Positions 1-7,968 are shown, numbered from the stretch's first letter. The stretch is 10,359 bases of DNA from UMGS172 sp045578845 (GCA_045578845.1 JAZNLA010000027.1:1-10359); one strand, 5' to 3'. Numbers and translations: made by a program. The notes: a model not told the origin generated them from the letters alone.

Positions 1-675
1 ATCAAATATAATTCCATTTTTTTGCATCATATAAATATTTTCAATTCTAGATGCATAATAACCAGTTGATGTAGTTAATCCACCAATAATAAATACTGAT
101 ATAGCCATTTTTATATACTTGAATTTCATACCTTGTTTTAACATTTTTATAATTAAATCATGGTCGGCACAGTATTTATAATTTGTATCAAAGTGCAATT
201 TTTTTAAAATAATATTCTTCACAAATATACTTTGATGACACGCACCCATGTGAACTGAATAGTCAAGTGTTTTAGCCTCTAAATACTTATATTTATTATC
301 GTTCTTGATAACAGTATCAGCATAAAGACCATCATACTCATTTGATATTTCGTTAAAAACTTCACATAATACATTCTGTGAGGCAAAATAATCACCCGCG
401 TTCAAAAATAATACCCATTCTCCTTCGCACATTTCAATTCCCTTATTCATAGCATCATATATACCGTTATCTTTTTCGGAAATATATTTAAATGATACGC
501 CATGTGCTTTAAAATATTTTTCAGTATTTTTAATAACTTCTAATGTACCGTCGGTCGATGCTCCGTCTATCACTATATATTCATAATTCTTGTATGTTTG
601 AAGATACACCGATTTAAACGTGTCAACAATATCATCAACAGCATTATAGCAAACTGTCACTATTGAAAATTTCAT
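1..675 (-). CDS. GT2 glycosyltransferase, WcaE-like (partial, 3' end outside window)
   Basis: The frame is open from the ATG at 675 to the window edge, giving 225 residues with no stop, so the C-terminus is missing. The start is set by GAGGTG at 680-685, four bases before the ATG. The protein opens with the GT-A strand MKFSIVTVCYNA, then IDGASTDGT (36-44), the block DNGIYDAMNKG (69-79), NAGD (92-95) where other GT2 enzymes have DxD, ACHQS (145-149) and ADHD (170-173), a likely acidic catalytic site. These signatures are typical of the colanic-acid WcaE-like branch of GT2. From family knowledge it is expected to be cytoplasmic or membrane-peripheral and to add one sugar from a nucleotide donor to a lipid-linked repeat unit; donor and linkage cannot be read from sequence. 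It is the most distal gene visible and very AT-rich. It is a paralogue of the gene at 4735-5526. Family call is firm, specificity unknown. Confidence 0.93.
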   Translation of the reverse strand, partial: MKFSIVTVCYNAVDDIVDTFKSVYLQTYKNYEYIVIDGASTDGTLEVIKNTEKYFKAHGVSFKYISEKDNGIYDAMNKGIEMCEGEWVLFLNAGDYFASQNVLCEVFNEISNEYDGLYADTVIKNDNKYKYLEAKTLDYSVHMGACHQSIFVKNIILKKLHFDTNYKYCADHDLIIKMLKQGMKFKYIKMAISVFIIGGLTTSTGYYASRIENIYMMQKNGIIFD

Positions 676-708
676 GTTTCACCTCAAATAACTGCAAAAT
701 AAATATAA

Positions 709-1752
709 CTATTCTTTATGTAACTTATTTTTCAATTTCTGTAATCTTATAATCATTCTAAGATACAAATAAGAAATATTTTGAAAATCAATATTTAACA
801 AATATAATTCTATTCTCTGATATACAGGAAATTTTTTGATATTTTCGGACTTTATACTATTTTTAAACCATTTATCATTAGTTATGAATTCAAAAGTTTC
901 TTTAAAAGATTTGCGACGTTCTTGCCGACATTTAATATTTAACACTGAACATAAAACATTATATGCAAAAAAAAGACAACTGTATTTGTCACGACTTTCA
1001 TGTTCTGTTTTCAAATGCCATTTTTCTGCATAAAATTTTAAGTAATTACTGACAAACTGAGCATCTTTGTAATTTTTAAGACGCATAGTATGTTGAGTGC
1101 TGTTTTCCCGCATACAGTAACCATATAATGATTGTTTAACATACACAACTGTTTCTGTCTTGTCAAGAATCATTGCAACCATAAGCCTATCTTCAGACTG
1201 TTTTAAGGTTTTAAATTGCGAATAATTTTCATTTATATCTAAGATATTTTTTCGTATACATTTACTCCATATACTGTTTAGTGCAGAAGTTTCCAAAAAT
1301 TTTTTTCTTAATACATTTATGTCATCTTTAAATATTTTTCCGTTCTTATACGGCAAATAAAATTCAGAAGTACTATTAGAATATAATATACTCCAATCGA
1401 AGATAACCATATCCGGATTAGTATATTGAATTGTTTCATACAGTGTTTTAAGTGCTTCACCGAAATAAATATCATCAGAATCCAAAAACATGATATACTT
1501 CCCTGACGATTTCTGTATACCAGTTTGACGTGCTAACAACGGTCCGCTGTTTTCAGTATGAATAACTATGATATTATCATTATTTTTTGATAAATTATCA
1601 CATATTATCCCGCTGTTATCTTTAGACCCATCATTAACAAGAATTACTTCATAATCCTTAAAGTCTTGCGACAAAACGGAACTTATACATTCTTCCAAAT
1701 AATCCTGAGCATTATACACCGGCACAATAATACTGAAAAACGGTTGATTCAT
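709..1752 (-). CDS. GT2 family glycosyltransferase (canonical GT-A fold)
   Basis: This 347-residue protein begins FFSIIVPVYNAQDYLEECI, the classic GT2 N-terminus. It continues with LVNDGSKDNS (38-47), the metal- and nucleotide-binding DSDD (91-94) and SEDR (186-189), which fits the ED catalytic-base motif. Together these indicate an inverting GT-A transferase that uses a nucleotide sugar to extend the lipid-linked oligosaccharide. The last 40 or so residues are rich in aromatic and basic residues and could hold the enzyme at the inner membrane face; this is inference. The frame stays open back to a TTG at 1803, but that TTG lies inside the upstream acetyltransferase gene. The ATG at 1752 has AAGGAG six bases upstream and places the conserved motif at the N-terminus, so I use it. 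The gene lies 40 bases after the acetyltransferase and 33 before the next GT2, and is among the most AT-rich in the window. Sugar specificity is unknown. Confidence 0.95.
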   Translation of the reverse strand: MNQPFFSIIVPVYNAQDYLEECISSVLSQDFKDYEVILVNDGSKDNSGIICDNLSKNNDNIIVIHTENSGPLLARQTGIQKSSGKYIMFLDSDDIYFGEALKTLYETIQYTNPDMVIFDWSILYSNSTSEFYLPYKNGKIFKDDINVLRKKFLETSALNSIWSKCIRKNILDINENYSQFKTLKQSEDRLMVAMILDKTETVVYVKQSLYGYCMRENSTQHTMRLKNYKDAQFVSNYLKFYAEKWHLKTEHESRDKYSCLFFAYNVLCSVLNIKCRQERRKSFKETFEFITNDKWFKNSIKSENIKKFPVYQRIELYLLNIDFQNISYLYLRMIIRLQKLKNKLHKE

Positions 1753-1758
1753 GTATTT

Positions 1759-1764
1759 CTCCTT
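1759..1764 (-). promoter_or_regulatory. ribosome binding site setting the GT2 start at 1752
   Basis: AAGGAG followed by the six-base spacer AAATAC and ATG. It supports the start at 1752 over the upstream in-frame TTG at 1803. Confidence 0.85.
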
Positions 1765-1792
1765 AAAACTATTTATGAAATATAAATTTATA

Positions 1793-2338
1793 TTATCTTT
1801 CAATCGGTTTCATAAAAGCCTCTCTTTTATCAACCATAAGAGTGTTGGGCGGTATATTTCCTTTAACAACAGTACCTGCTCCAATAACACAACCGTCACC
1901 TATAACGGTCCCGCGAAGAATAATACAGCCGGCACCTATCCAAACATTTTTACCAATAATTACTGGTGCGACTAACATATCTAATCTTCCGTGATTTTTA
2001 TAATCGTGGTCATGGTCATAAATACAAACATTTGGTCCAATAGCAGTATAATCATCAATAACTATTTTATCCCTTGATATTACCATGCATCCTCTGTTTA
2101 TATATACATTTTTTCCGAGTTCTACACACCCGCCTGTTGTTTGTATAAATGTATTATTTTGAACACTGACACCTTCCGAAAGGGTTATATTTCCGCCACA
2201 AACCTTAAATTTTGAGCCTAATCCACTGTACTGTGCACCAAAACATTTTATATGTCCACCACTTAAAATTGTCAACACCGAAAATCTTATTATATTAAAT
2301 CCTCTCATGCATACACTAATGAAACGACGCTTACTCAT
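1793..2338 (-). CDS. left-handed beta-helix acyltransferase, probable sugar O-acetyltransferase
   Basis: This 181-residue protein is built on hexapeptide repeats of the [LIV]-G-x4 type. They are visible as VELGKNVYI, IVIDDYTAIGPNV, VIIGKNVWIGAGCIILRG and TVIGDGCVIGAGTVVKG, the signature of trimeric left-handed beta-helix (LbH) acetyltransferases. The loop YDHDHD (107-112) carries the histidines from which the catalytic base is drawn in the LacA/NodL/WcaF group. The N-terminal 28 residues are basic and hydrophobic. Expected reaction: transfer of acetyl from acetyl-CoA to a hydroxyl of a sugar, in the cytoplasm. Serine acetyltransferase is less likely because that enzyme has a longer helical N-terminal domain and this gene sits among glycosyltransferases. 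A GTG at 2347 is in frame but lies inside the ribosome binding site, so I start at the ATG at 2338. The gene follows the polymerase gene by 43 bases. An N-acetylating role on an amino sugar (PglD-like) is a possible alternative. Confidence 0.93.
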   Translation of the reverse strand: MSKRRFISVCMRGFNIIRFSVLTILSGGHIKCFGAQYSGLGSKFKVCGGNITLSEGVSVQNNTFIQTTGGCVELGKNVYINRGCMVISRDKIVIDDYTAIGPNVCIYDHDHDYKNHGRLDMLVAPVIIGKNVWIGAGCIILRGTVIGDGCVIGAGTVVKGNIPPNTLMVDKREAFMKPIER

Positions 2339-2343
2339 ACATA

Positions 2344-2351
2344 CCACCTTT
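2344..2351 (-). promoter_or_regulatory. ribosome binding site setting the LbH acetyltransferase start
   Basis: AAAGGTGG with the five-base spacer TATGT before the ATG at 2338. The longest open frame would start at a GTG embedded in this site, so the site argues for the ATG. Confidence 0.75.
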
Positions 2352-2381
2352 CTTTATACATCATTTTTATCTTATAGAATT

Positions 2382-3611
2382 TCATTTCAAATCATACATT
2401 CTTTGATTTTTTCTTTCTAACATTATCCAAACCGCAACTATTCCGATTAACAGCAAGTTCATACGGTTATAGTATGTTACAACGCCAATATCTTCGAACA
2501 ACTGCTTAATTAAAAACACCCAAATAAATGAAAATATAACTCTGTTTTTATATAAACTAAAAGACTTAATTGCCAGTTTTGCAAAAACAAAATAATAACA
2601 AGCAAATCCTATTATTCCATGGCACAGTAACATTTCAACAAAGTTGTTATGTGTGTATGTACCGAAGATAAAATAAGAATAACTTAATCCATGGCCAAAA
2701 ATCGGCTTGTTGAAAAAGAGTTCCAATCCGGATGTAATATATAATACCCTGTTTTCGTCGCCTATTCCTTCACCGTCTCCGCCCTGAGCCATTTGGAACA
2801 TACCGTCCAACCTTGTTCTAACAACCTCAAAAATAGGCAAATTATTAATTAAAAACCAAATTACAGCCAATACAACCAGTGCAATAAGCAGTTTCTTTAA
2901 AATACCGAGATTTCTCAAATATGTAAAAATAAATACTATAAAACATATTACAAGAGATATCAACGCTTTTCTTGAGCCTGTAAAAAGAATACAGGGTATA
3001 CAAATAACACAACTTAATATACCAAATAATTTATTCCACTTAAGTGCTACCATGCCGAACACCGAAATAAAAACTGCAAATACACAGTTTAGACCTATGG
3101 CATTGACATTGCCGAAACCGTCTTCTAACCGCTCGCCCGATTGAAGCAAATTTTGAAATCCGTAATAACTGTAAATGTAAACGGACAACCCTATACATCC
3201 CATAACAAATGACTTCAAAATTACTTCAATATGCTTAAATTCCGAAATTACATTGCAAACCAACACCACAAGCACCAGAGAGGACCAATATCTATAAAGT
3301 GTACTTATTACCAGCCCTGTATCTGCCGGCGAAACAAACGCCGAAACTGCCATAACCAGTCCTAAAACAGAAAACGCCGTAAAAAACCAAAACCACTTTA
3401 GGTGCCTTTTAGATATACAATCCAATGTGCAAAATCCCAAACACAAGTATAAGGACAGAGATGAAATCATAGGAACAGATACCTTGGCATACTCAAAAAT
3501 AATTGTACAAATTATATACACACATATAGATAAAACAGCCAATTCTTTTATACCTATTTTAAAAATAGTATTACTGCCGTTTCTACCGATTTGCGATAAA
3601 TTATTACCCAC
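2382..3611 (-). CDS. Wzy-type polysaccharide polymerase (O-antigen ligase/polymerase family)
   Basis: A 409-residue, very hydrophobic polytopic membrane protein with roughly ten or more candidate transmembrane stretches. The first runs from about residue 23 to 39, and others lie near 72-92, 108-122, 134-150, 171-190, 196-210, 217-232 and 240-255. Motifs typical of the Wzy_C (O-antigen ligase/polymerase) family are GSRKA (212-216), PIFGHG (303-308) and HNNFVE (321-326). A hydrophilic acidic loop at about 260-300, including GGDGEGIGDENR, would be extracytoplasmic. By family it polymerises lipid-linked repeat units outside the membrane. Ligase activity is unlikely to be its main role in a Gram-positive capsule-type operon. 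I choose the GTG at 3611 because GGAGG lies seven bases upstream. The frame extends to a TTG at 3647 inside the upstream glycosyltransferase gene, with no ribosome binding site. Its position mid-operon is normal for wzy. Repeat-unit specificity cannot be inferred. Confidence 0.92.
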   Translation of the reverse strand: MGNNLSQIGRNGSNTIFKIGIKELAVLSICVYIICTIIFEYAKVSVPMISSLSLYLCLGFCTLDCISKRHLKWFWFFTAFSVLGLVMAVSAFVSPADTGLVISTLYRYWSSLVLVVLVCNVISEFKHIEVILKSFVMGCIGLSVYIYSYYGFQNLLQSGERLEDGFGNVNAIGLNCVFAVFISVFGMVALKWNKLFGILSCVICIPCILFTGSRKALISLVICFIVFIFTYLRNLGILKKLLIALVVLAVIWFLINNLPIFEVVRTRLDGMFQMAQGGDGEGIGDENRVLYITSGLELFFNKPIFGHGLSYSYFIFGTYTHNNFVEMLLCHGIIGFACYYFVFAKLAIKSFSLYKNRVIFSFIWVFLIKQLFEDIGVVTYYNRMNLLLIGIVAVWIMLERKNQRMYDLK

Positions 3612-3618
3612 GTAAAAG

Positions 3619-3623
3619 CCTCC
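3619..3623 (-). promoter_or_regulatory. strong ribosome binding site for the GTG-initiated polymerase gene
   Basis: GGAGG, then the seven-base spacer CTTTTAC, then GTG at 3611-3609. This ideal spacing is the reason for calling a GTG start; no ATG exists between the site and the first membrane segment. Confidence 0.88.
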
Positions 3624-3634
3624 GCATGATTTAT

Positions 3635-4708
3635 TTAGTGACAGCAAGCCTTCAAAAACTCATCCCATTGCGATACAATTTTATCGCCGCTCAACCTATC
3701 ATTCATTTTATATGCCTCTTCGCCAAGCAAATTACATAATTCATCATTTTCCATTAAACGAATATACCCGTTAACCAATGCTTCTTCATCGCATCTGTTT
3801 ATAAGTATTCCGTTAACTTCGTTTTCAATAAGTGCCGCTGCACCGCCACCGCCGCAATCGGTTGAAACACACGGCAACCCTATAGACATCGCCTCAAGCA
3901 GGGCGTTTGGCATACCCTCAAATTCAGATGTGAGCACAAATGCCCGACATGATTTTATATAATCAAAAGGATTTGAAACATGTCCTTTAAGAATAATCTT
4001 ACCCTCAGCATTGTTATCAACAATAAACTTTTCGTATTTTTCGCGGTCAGGACCTTCGCCCAATATATGAAGTTGGTAATCCGGGTGATTTTCCGAAGCC
4101 CTTAAAAAAGCCCTCATCATCATTATTTGGTTTTTTTGCCTATTATCTAGTCTTGCAACGGTAACAAAAATCTTATCCCTTTTTAAAATCGGTAAACATT
4201 TTTCGCCCGTTTCACGTATAGGATTATAAATAACCGTCTTTTTCGGTGTTATTTTTTTGAAATAATCCGAAATAACCTCAGTCTGATACACACCCGCATC
4301 GGCAAAACGGTATAAAAAATCCCGTAATTTTCTTTTCTTTAGATTTGACGGTACAGATAACGGGTCGTTACGCTCACAAACAACCACATTTGTTTTTCTT
4401 AAACACAAAGAAGCAGGAATCGCAGAAAAAGCCATTTCACAATTAAATATCACAAAAACATCGGGTGCTGTTTCCTTTAAAACCTTACGTTCTAAAGATA
4501 CACGTTTTATTATATTTTTTATACCACTTCCCTCGACTATTGCATCTTTAACAGCAACATCGGGGATTATTTCATTTTCTGACGGCATACTGCCGAGAAG
4601 CATTACCGAAACATCATGTCCGCATTTCGCTAAATTTTCTGTAAGGTATCTCACTACATTCTCTGCACCGCTAAACGAAAGACGCCCTATACAAAAACAA
4701 ATTTTCAT
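3635..4708 (-). CDS. GT4 family glycosyltransferase
   Basis: A 357-residue GT-B retaining glycosyltransferase. The N-terminus carries the acceptor-domain motif GRLSFSGAENVV (8-19). The C-terminal donor domain (GT4, Glycos_transf_1) shows YNPI (161-164), VARLDNRQKNQ (184-194), LGEGPDREKYE (216-226), and the E-x7-E signature in EFEGMPNALLEAMSIG (262-277, glutamates 264 and 272). This resembles the EpsF/CapM/GalNAc-alpha-1,4 transferase type of enzyme that extends a lipid-linked oligosaccharide in the cytoplasm. The donor sugar is not predictable. A short glycine run, DCGGGGAAAL (284-293), replaces the more usual CxxGGP-type loop near the nucleotide phosphates. The ATG at 4708 is chosen because it places the conserved strand MKICFCIGRL at the N-terminus. 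An in-frame TTG at 4726 lacks a ribosome binding site and overlaps the only GGAG (4721-4724), which is 12 bases before the ATG, a rather long spacing. It follows the WcaE-like GT2 gene by 26 bases. Confidence 0.94.
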   Translation of the reverse strand: MKICFCIGRLSFSGAENVVRYLTENLAKCGHDVSVMLLGSMPSENEIIPDVAVKDAIVEGSGIKNIIKRVSLERKVLKETAPDVFVIFNCEMAFSAIPASLCLRKTNVVVCERNDPLSVPSNLKKRKLRDFLYRFADAGVYQTEVISDYFKKITPKKTVIYNPIRETGEKCLPILKRDKIFVTVARLDNRQKNQIMMMRAFLRASENHPDYQLHILGEGPDREKYEKFIVDNNAEGKIILKGHVSNPFDYIKSCRAFVLTSEFEGMPNALLEAMSIGLPCVSTDCGGGGAAALIENEVNGILINRCDEEALVNGYIRLMENDELCNLLGEEAYKMNDRLSGDKIVSQWDEFLKACCH

Positions 4709-4734
4709 ACTCTTTATTAACTCCAAAAAGTTTT

Positions 4735-5526
4735 TTATTTGTTTACCCTATTTACTGTTTTTTGGTATAAATTCTTTAACCATAAAGGCGATTTGCCGCC
4801 TACAATATACCCCCTGAATTTCGGGAAGGACATTAACCATTTTATTTTATATAAAACCCGCAAATTCCTTGGGAAATACTTTTTCAATATTTCTTTTCGC
4901 TCTTTATTTTTCTTATCAATTCCCGATTTACTTTCCGAAACACCGCCGCCTAAATATTTGCAAACAACAGTATCTGCATACTGATATTCCTTACCTGAAA
5001 AGAATAATCTCAACTCAGCGTCGTAGTCGCCTAAAATTCGGTATTTTACATCATATAACCCTGTTTGAATTAAATCATTCCGGTTAAAAAATATGGTTTG
5101 ATGGCAAAGGGGTGTGCGGTACATATAAAATTTTGTCAATACACCGGGTTGCTTATGAACTATTTTATCCCTTAAATAATTGCCGTACACCATTGACGGT
5201 TTGGACTCCTTAATTGCATTGTAAATTGTACTAAGTACAGTATTCTCGGCAAAAAGATCGCCGCAATTCATGTAAATCACATATTCACCCAAAGCCAATT
5301 TTGTTGCTTGATTCATAGCATCATAAATACCCGAATCTTTTATGGAATGCACCTTGATTCTACAGTCGTTTGGGATATTTTCGAGGGTTTTGTCATTAGA
5401 ACATCCGTCTTTTACGATAATTTCAAAATTCGAAAAATCCTGATTTAACGCCGAAGTTACAGTCTTAGCGATTGTATCTTCAGCATTAAACGAAACCGTT
5501 ATAATCGAAAAAAACGGTAACGGCAT
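4735..5526 (-). CDS. GT2 glycosyltransferase, WcaE-like
   Basis: A complete 263-residue GT2 enzyme. It starts FFSIITVSFNAEDTIAKTV and carries VKDGCSNDKT (38-47), DSGIYDAMNQ (64-73), NCGD (87-90) at the place of the usual DxD, CHQTIFF (141-147) and GDYDAELRL (166-174), the probable catalytic acid region. These match the colanic-acid WcaE-like branch, as does the gene at 1-675. By family it adds one sugar to the growing lipid-linked repeat unit. The C-terminus is basic (many Lys and Arg after residue 200) and may dock on the membrane; this is inference. The start at 5526 is firm: AGGAGG lies seven bases upstream and is written into the Gly-Gly-stop codons of the preceding gene, only three bases separate the two genes, and translational coupling is likely. 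Length is ordinary for the family. Donor and linkage are unknown. Confidence 0.95.
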   Translation of the reverse strand: MPLPFFSIITVSFNAEDTIAKTVTSALNQDFSNFEIIVKDGCSNDKTLENIPNDCRIKVHSIKDSGIYDAMNQATKLALGEYVIYMNCGDLFAENTVLSTIYNAIKESKPSMVYGNYLRDKIVHKQPGVLTKFYMYRTPLCHQTIFFNRNDLIQTGLYDVKYRILGDYDAELRLFFSGKEYQYADTVVCKYLGGGVSESKSGIDKKNKERKEILKKYFPRNLRVLYKIKWLMSFPKFRGYIVGGKSPLWLKNLYQKTVNRVNK

Positions 5527-5529
5527 AAA

Positions 5530-6726
5530 TTACCCTCCTAAAAAATCAAGTATATGCTTAACCTGTGCAACATTATTTTTATTATCTAATATAAATTTTT
5601 TACCGCTGTTTCCAAGTCCTGCTCTTTCGGATTTGGGCATATCTCCGATATACTTTATTGCTGATGCAATTTCTTCTGCATTTATTTTTTCTATCGGTAC
5701 TAAATATTTAAAATATTCATCAGGTATACCGCCGATTTTTGTCGAAATAACGGGATTTCCCGATACCATATATTCAAAAATCTTTGACGGGAAACAGTAT
5801 TTTGATGCTTCCTCATCGGTACTCCTCGGTGAAATAAGCATGGTTGCCTCTTTTTGCTTTTTAAGAAGTTCCATGCGTGACGGTAAATAGCCGAAATACT
5901 TTATTTTGTCATCGTTCTTCGCTATTTCTTCAATAATAGGCACTGCGTTTCCGTCACCTGTAAGCCAAAGTTCATATGAATCATCAAGAAGGCTCACTGC
6001 ATTAAGCAATTCACGTACTCCGTAACGCAAATCGAGAACACCCGAATACATCACACTTTTTTTGTCATTTTCCTTTTTCGGCTCGTCCAAGGTGATAATC
6101 GACGGGTCATATGACCCTTCCATTACTATGTACTGACCGTCTGAAAGTTTTAAAAACTCTGCCATATGTTTTGAATAAAGCACGTACTTATCAACCGACC
6201 GCTGATATTTTTTAATATTTTGCCAATCAATTCTTTTTAAGAATTTTTTAAGACGGCTCATATTCATATCCATATACTGAGGCAGGTCGGGGACAATCAA
6301 ACAAATTTTAGCGCTCGGTATAATTTTTTTAACCTCTGCCGCCGCTGCCATAAATCTGCTTGCCATTTGATAGACAAAAACCGTAACTTCTTCGTTTTTA
6401 TTATCTTTAGCCCATTTTTGGGCGGCCTTTTTCATGGCATTTTTTTTAGATAAAATATTTATATATTTTAAATTGCTGTATCCTATGAAACAATCATTTG
6501 AACGGCCTGTTCTCGACCAGTTGCCATTATCAATTCGTTTTATCGGATATTCGGGATAGGGTGGTATATTAGGACAGTTTATTGAATCACATTCGACACC
6601 TACGGCATCGAGTCCTGTAATAAGTGAATCATTAGAAACAGAGTCGGACAATATTTTGCCGCCGTTCTGCAATATAAAATTTTTATTTTCCGGCGAATTT
6701 CCAACACCTATCCACAAATATTTCAT
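5530..6726 (-). CDS. divergent GT-B (GT4-like) glycosyltransferase
   Basis: A 398-residue protein whose C-terminal half is recognisable as a GT4-like donor domain: MYSGVLDLRYGVRELLNAV (226-244), LTGDGN (255-260), KYFGYLPSRMELLKK (276-290) and SPRSTDEEASKYCFPSKIFE (299-318) leading into EYMVSGNPVIS. The last stretch sits where E-x7-E occurs in GT4 enzymes, with the sequence E306-x11-E318 and no exact E-x7-E. The N-terminal half (MKYLWIGVGNSPENKNFILQ onward) does not show the usual GGxxxH or SGAE-type acceptor motif and I do not recognise a named subfamily. It contains VPDLPQYMDMNMS (145-157), a loop found in related GT-B enzymes as an acceptor-side element. Likely role: transfer of one sugar to the lipid-linked intermediate. 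Start: ATG at 6726 with AAGGG nine bases upstream. It lies 12 bases after the WbuB-like gene and three before the next GT2. Fold call is good, function beyond that unknown. Confidence 0.88.
   Translation of the reverse strand: MKYLWIGVGNSPENKNFILQNGGKILSDSVSNDSLITGLDAVGVECDSINCPNIPPYPEYPIKRIDNGNWSRTGRSNDCFIGYSNLKYINILSKKNAMKKAAQKWAKDNKNEEVTVFVYQMASRFMAAAAEVKKIIPSAKICLIVPDLPQYMDMNMSRLKKFLKRIDWQNIKKYQRSVDKYVLYSKHMAEFLKLSDGQYIVMEGSYDPSIITLDEPKKENDKKSVMYSGVLDLRYGVRELLNAVSLLDDSYELWLTGDGNAVPIIEEIAKNDDKIKYFGYLPSRMELLKKQKEATMLISPRSTDEEASKYCFPSKIFEYMVSGNPVISTKIGGIPDEYFKYLVPIEKINAEEIASAIKYIGDMPKSERAGLGNSGKKFILDNKNNVAQVKHILDFLGG
5534..5539 (-). promoter_or_regulatory. AGGAGG ribosome binding site inside the 3' end of the upstream gene
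   Basis: AGGAGG followed by GTAATTT and ATG at 5526. The site overlaps the last two glycine codons of the upstream glycosyltransferase, and that gene's TAA stop falls in the spacer. This arrangement favours translational coupling of the two genes. Confidence 0.85.
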
Positions 6727-6738
6727 AATTTACTACCC

Positions 6739-7965
6739 TTAAATATTCTTTATGACCTCAACCCATTTAGATGTTCCTATCTCACGTGTGAGGTTATCCA
6801 TTATATATTTTCTGCCGTTTTTGCCTTTTTCCCCGATAAAATCGCGGTTTTCATACATTTCAAAGATTGCTTTTTTCAAAGCATCTTTATCGTCGGCCTG
6901 AACACAAATTCCACAGTCGGCTTCGGTTATAACCCTATCAAGTTCAAAACCCTTATCAAATGATGCAATTACAGGCCTTTCGGCAGACATTATACTCCAT
7001 GTTTTACTCGGCACCGAATTGTTACCGACACCCGACTTTGAAATTATAAGACCGCAGTCGCCAAGGCTAAAGACCTCGGAAATTTTTTCGTACTCTTGAA
7101 ACGGAAGCATTATAATGTTATTTATGTTTTCTTTCTTCACGCGTTCTTCGACATATACTCTCGCGGCACCGTCGCCGACCAATATAAACCCTATTTCAGG
7201 CATACCGAGTAGTTCCTCAGCAACCTCTAAAAGCATATCCATATTTTGTGTATGCCCTATATTTCCGCTGTAGCAGACATAAAATTTACTGCGGTCAATA
7301 CCATACGTGTCAAATAAAGAATTATTTTCCCGTTCGACCGCTTTAACCGATTTTGTATCGGCCCAGTTTCGAATAACTGATATTTTATCCGTTGGCACAT
7401 TTTTACTCAATAAATTTTTCTTGAAATCTTCGCTTATAACAACTATTTTATCGGCATATTCGTACGTTTTTTTCTCAACCGCACTGCCTATTTTCCAAAT
7501 TAGCGAACCTTTTTTGGTCATTTTTGTATAAACTAAAGAATCGGGAAAAATATCCTGTAACGAATAAACAAAAGGACACTTTATTTTTTTGGCAAGTTTT
7601 CCCGCCAACATTCCTTGCGTCGGCGGTGTGCTTGCACAAAAAATCAAATCAATATCTTTATATTTTTTTCCTATCATATATTCGCGTACATTGCACCACA
7701 AATATCTAAATGCACGTATTATTGGATTTTTCCCCTCTTTGGATGCAAGGAAACGGCGAACATTCACCTGTCCGTTATATAAATTTTCAAATTTTAATCC
7801 TTTATACTTTTCGGCAACCTCTTTTGATACACCTCTTGTTGGTATAGGGCATATAACATCAACGGTATGACCGTCTTTTACAAACGCTTCAATAATATCA
7901 TTTTCAAGATATGTAAAAGGTGTTGACTCGGGATTAAAATATGCATCTAAAAATAAAATTTTCAT
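6739..7965 (-). CDS. GT4 glycosyltransferase, WbuB-like
   Basis: A 408-residue GT-B transferase. The acceptor-side domain shows ASTPPTQGMLAGKLAKK (111-127) and YSLQDIFPDSLV (134-145), a pattern characteristic of the WbuB/WcaI-like GT4 group, some members of which transfer N-acetyl-L-fucosamine. The donor domain has VIRNWAD (197-203), YSGNIGHTQNMD (232-243), LVGDGA (262-267) and VPSKTWSIMSAERPVIAS (318-335), where the group has VPSK rather than a strict E-x7-E. It is the first ordinary glycosyltransferase after the initiating sugar transferase, so it plausibly adds the second sugar; gene order is only weak evidence for that. The start ATG at 7965 has AGGGG seven bases upstream, overlapping the final codons of the GNAT gene, with three bases between the genes. 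An FucNAc donor would require epimerase and reductase genes not seen here, so I leave the specificity open. Confidence 0.94.
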   Translation of the reverse strand: MKILFLDAYFNPESTPFTYLENDIIEAFVKDGHTVDVICPIPTRGVSKEVAEKYKGLKFENLYNGQVNVRRFLASKEGKNPIIRAFRYLWCNVREYMIGKKYKDIDLIFCASTPPTQGMLAGKLAKKIKCPFVYSLQDIFPDSLVYTKMTKKGSLIWKIGSAVEKKTYEYADKIVVISEDFKKNLLSKNVPTDKISVIRNWADTKSVKAVERENNSLFDTYGIDRSKFYVCYSGNIGHTQNMDMLLEVAEELLGMPEIGFILVGDGAARVYVEERVKKENINNIIMLPFQEYEKISEVFSLGDCGLIISKSGVGNNSVPSKTWSIMSAERPVIASFDKGFELDRVITEADCGICVQADDKDALKKAIFEMYENRDFIGEKGKNGRKYIMDNLTREIGTSKWVEVIKNI

Positions 7966-7968
7966 TCC

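Noticed and set aside
836..1033. Plus-strand open frame antisense to the GT2 gene
   Set aside because: It lies wholly opposite a well-supported gene, has no recognisable protein features and no context as a gene; it is a by-product of AT-rich coding sequence.
1781..1792. Perfect 12-base palindrome tataaatttata before the GT2 gene at 1752
   Set aside because: It is pure A/T in an AT-rich gap, has no GC stem for a terminator, and the nearby TTGAAA (1798-1803) does not pair with a good -10 at proper spacing, so neither promoter nor terminator is supported.
7524..7870. Overlapping plus-strand frames opposite the WbuB-like GT4
   Set aside because: Two overlapping frames, both antisense to a complete gene with intact motifs and neither with family features.
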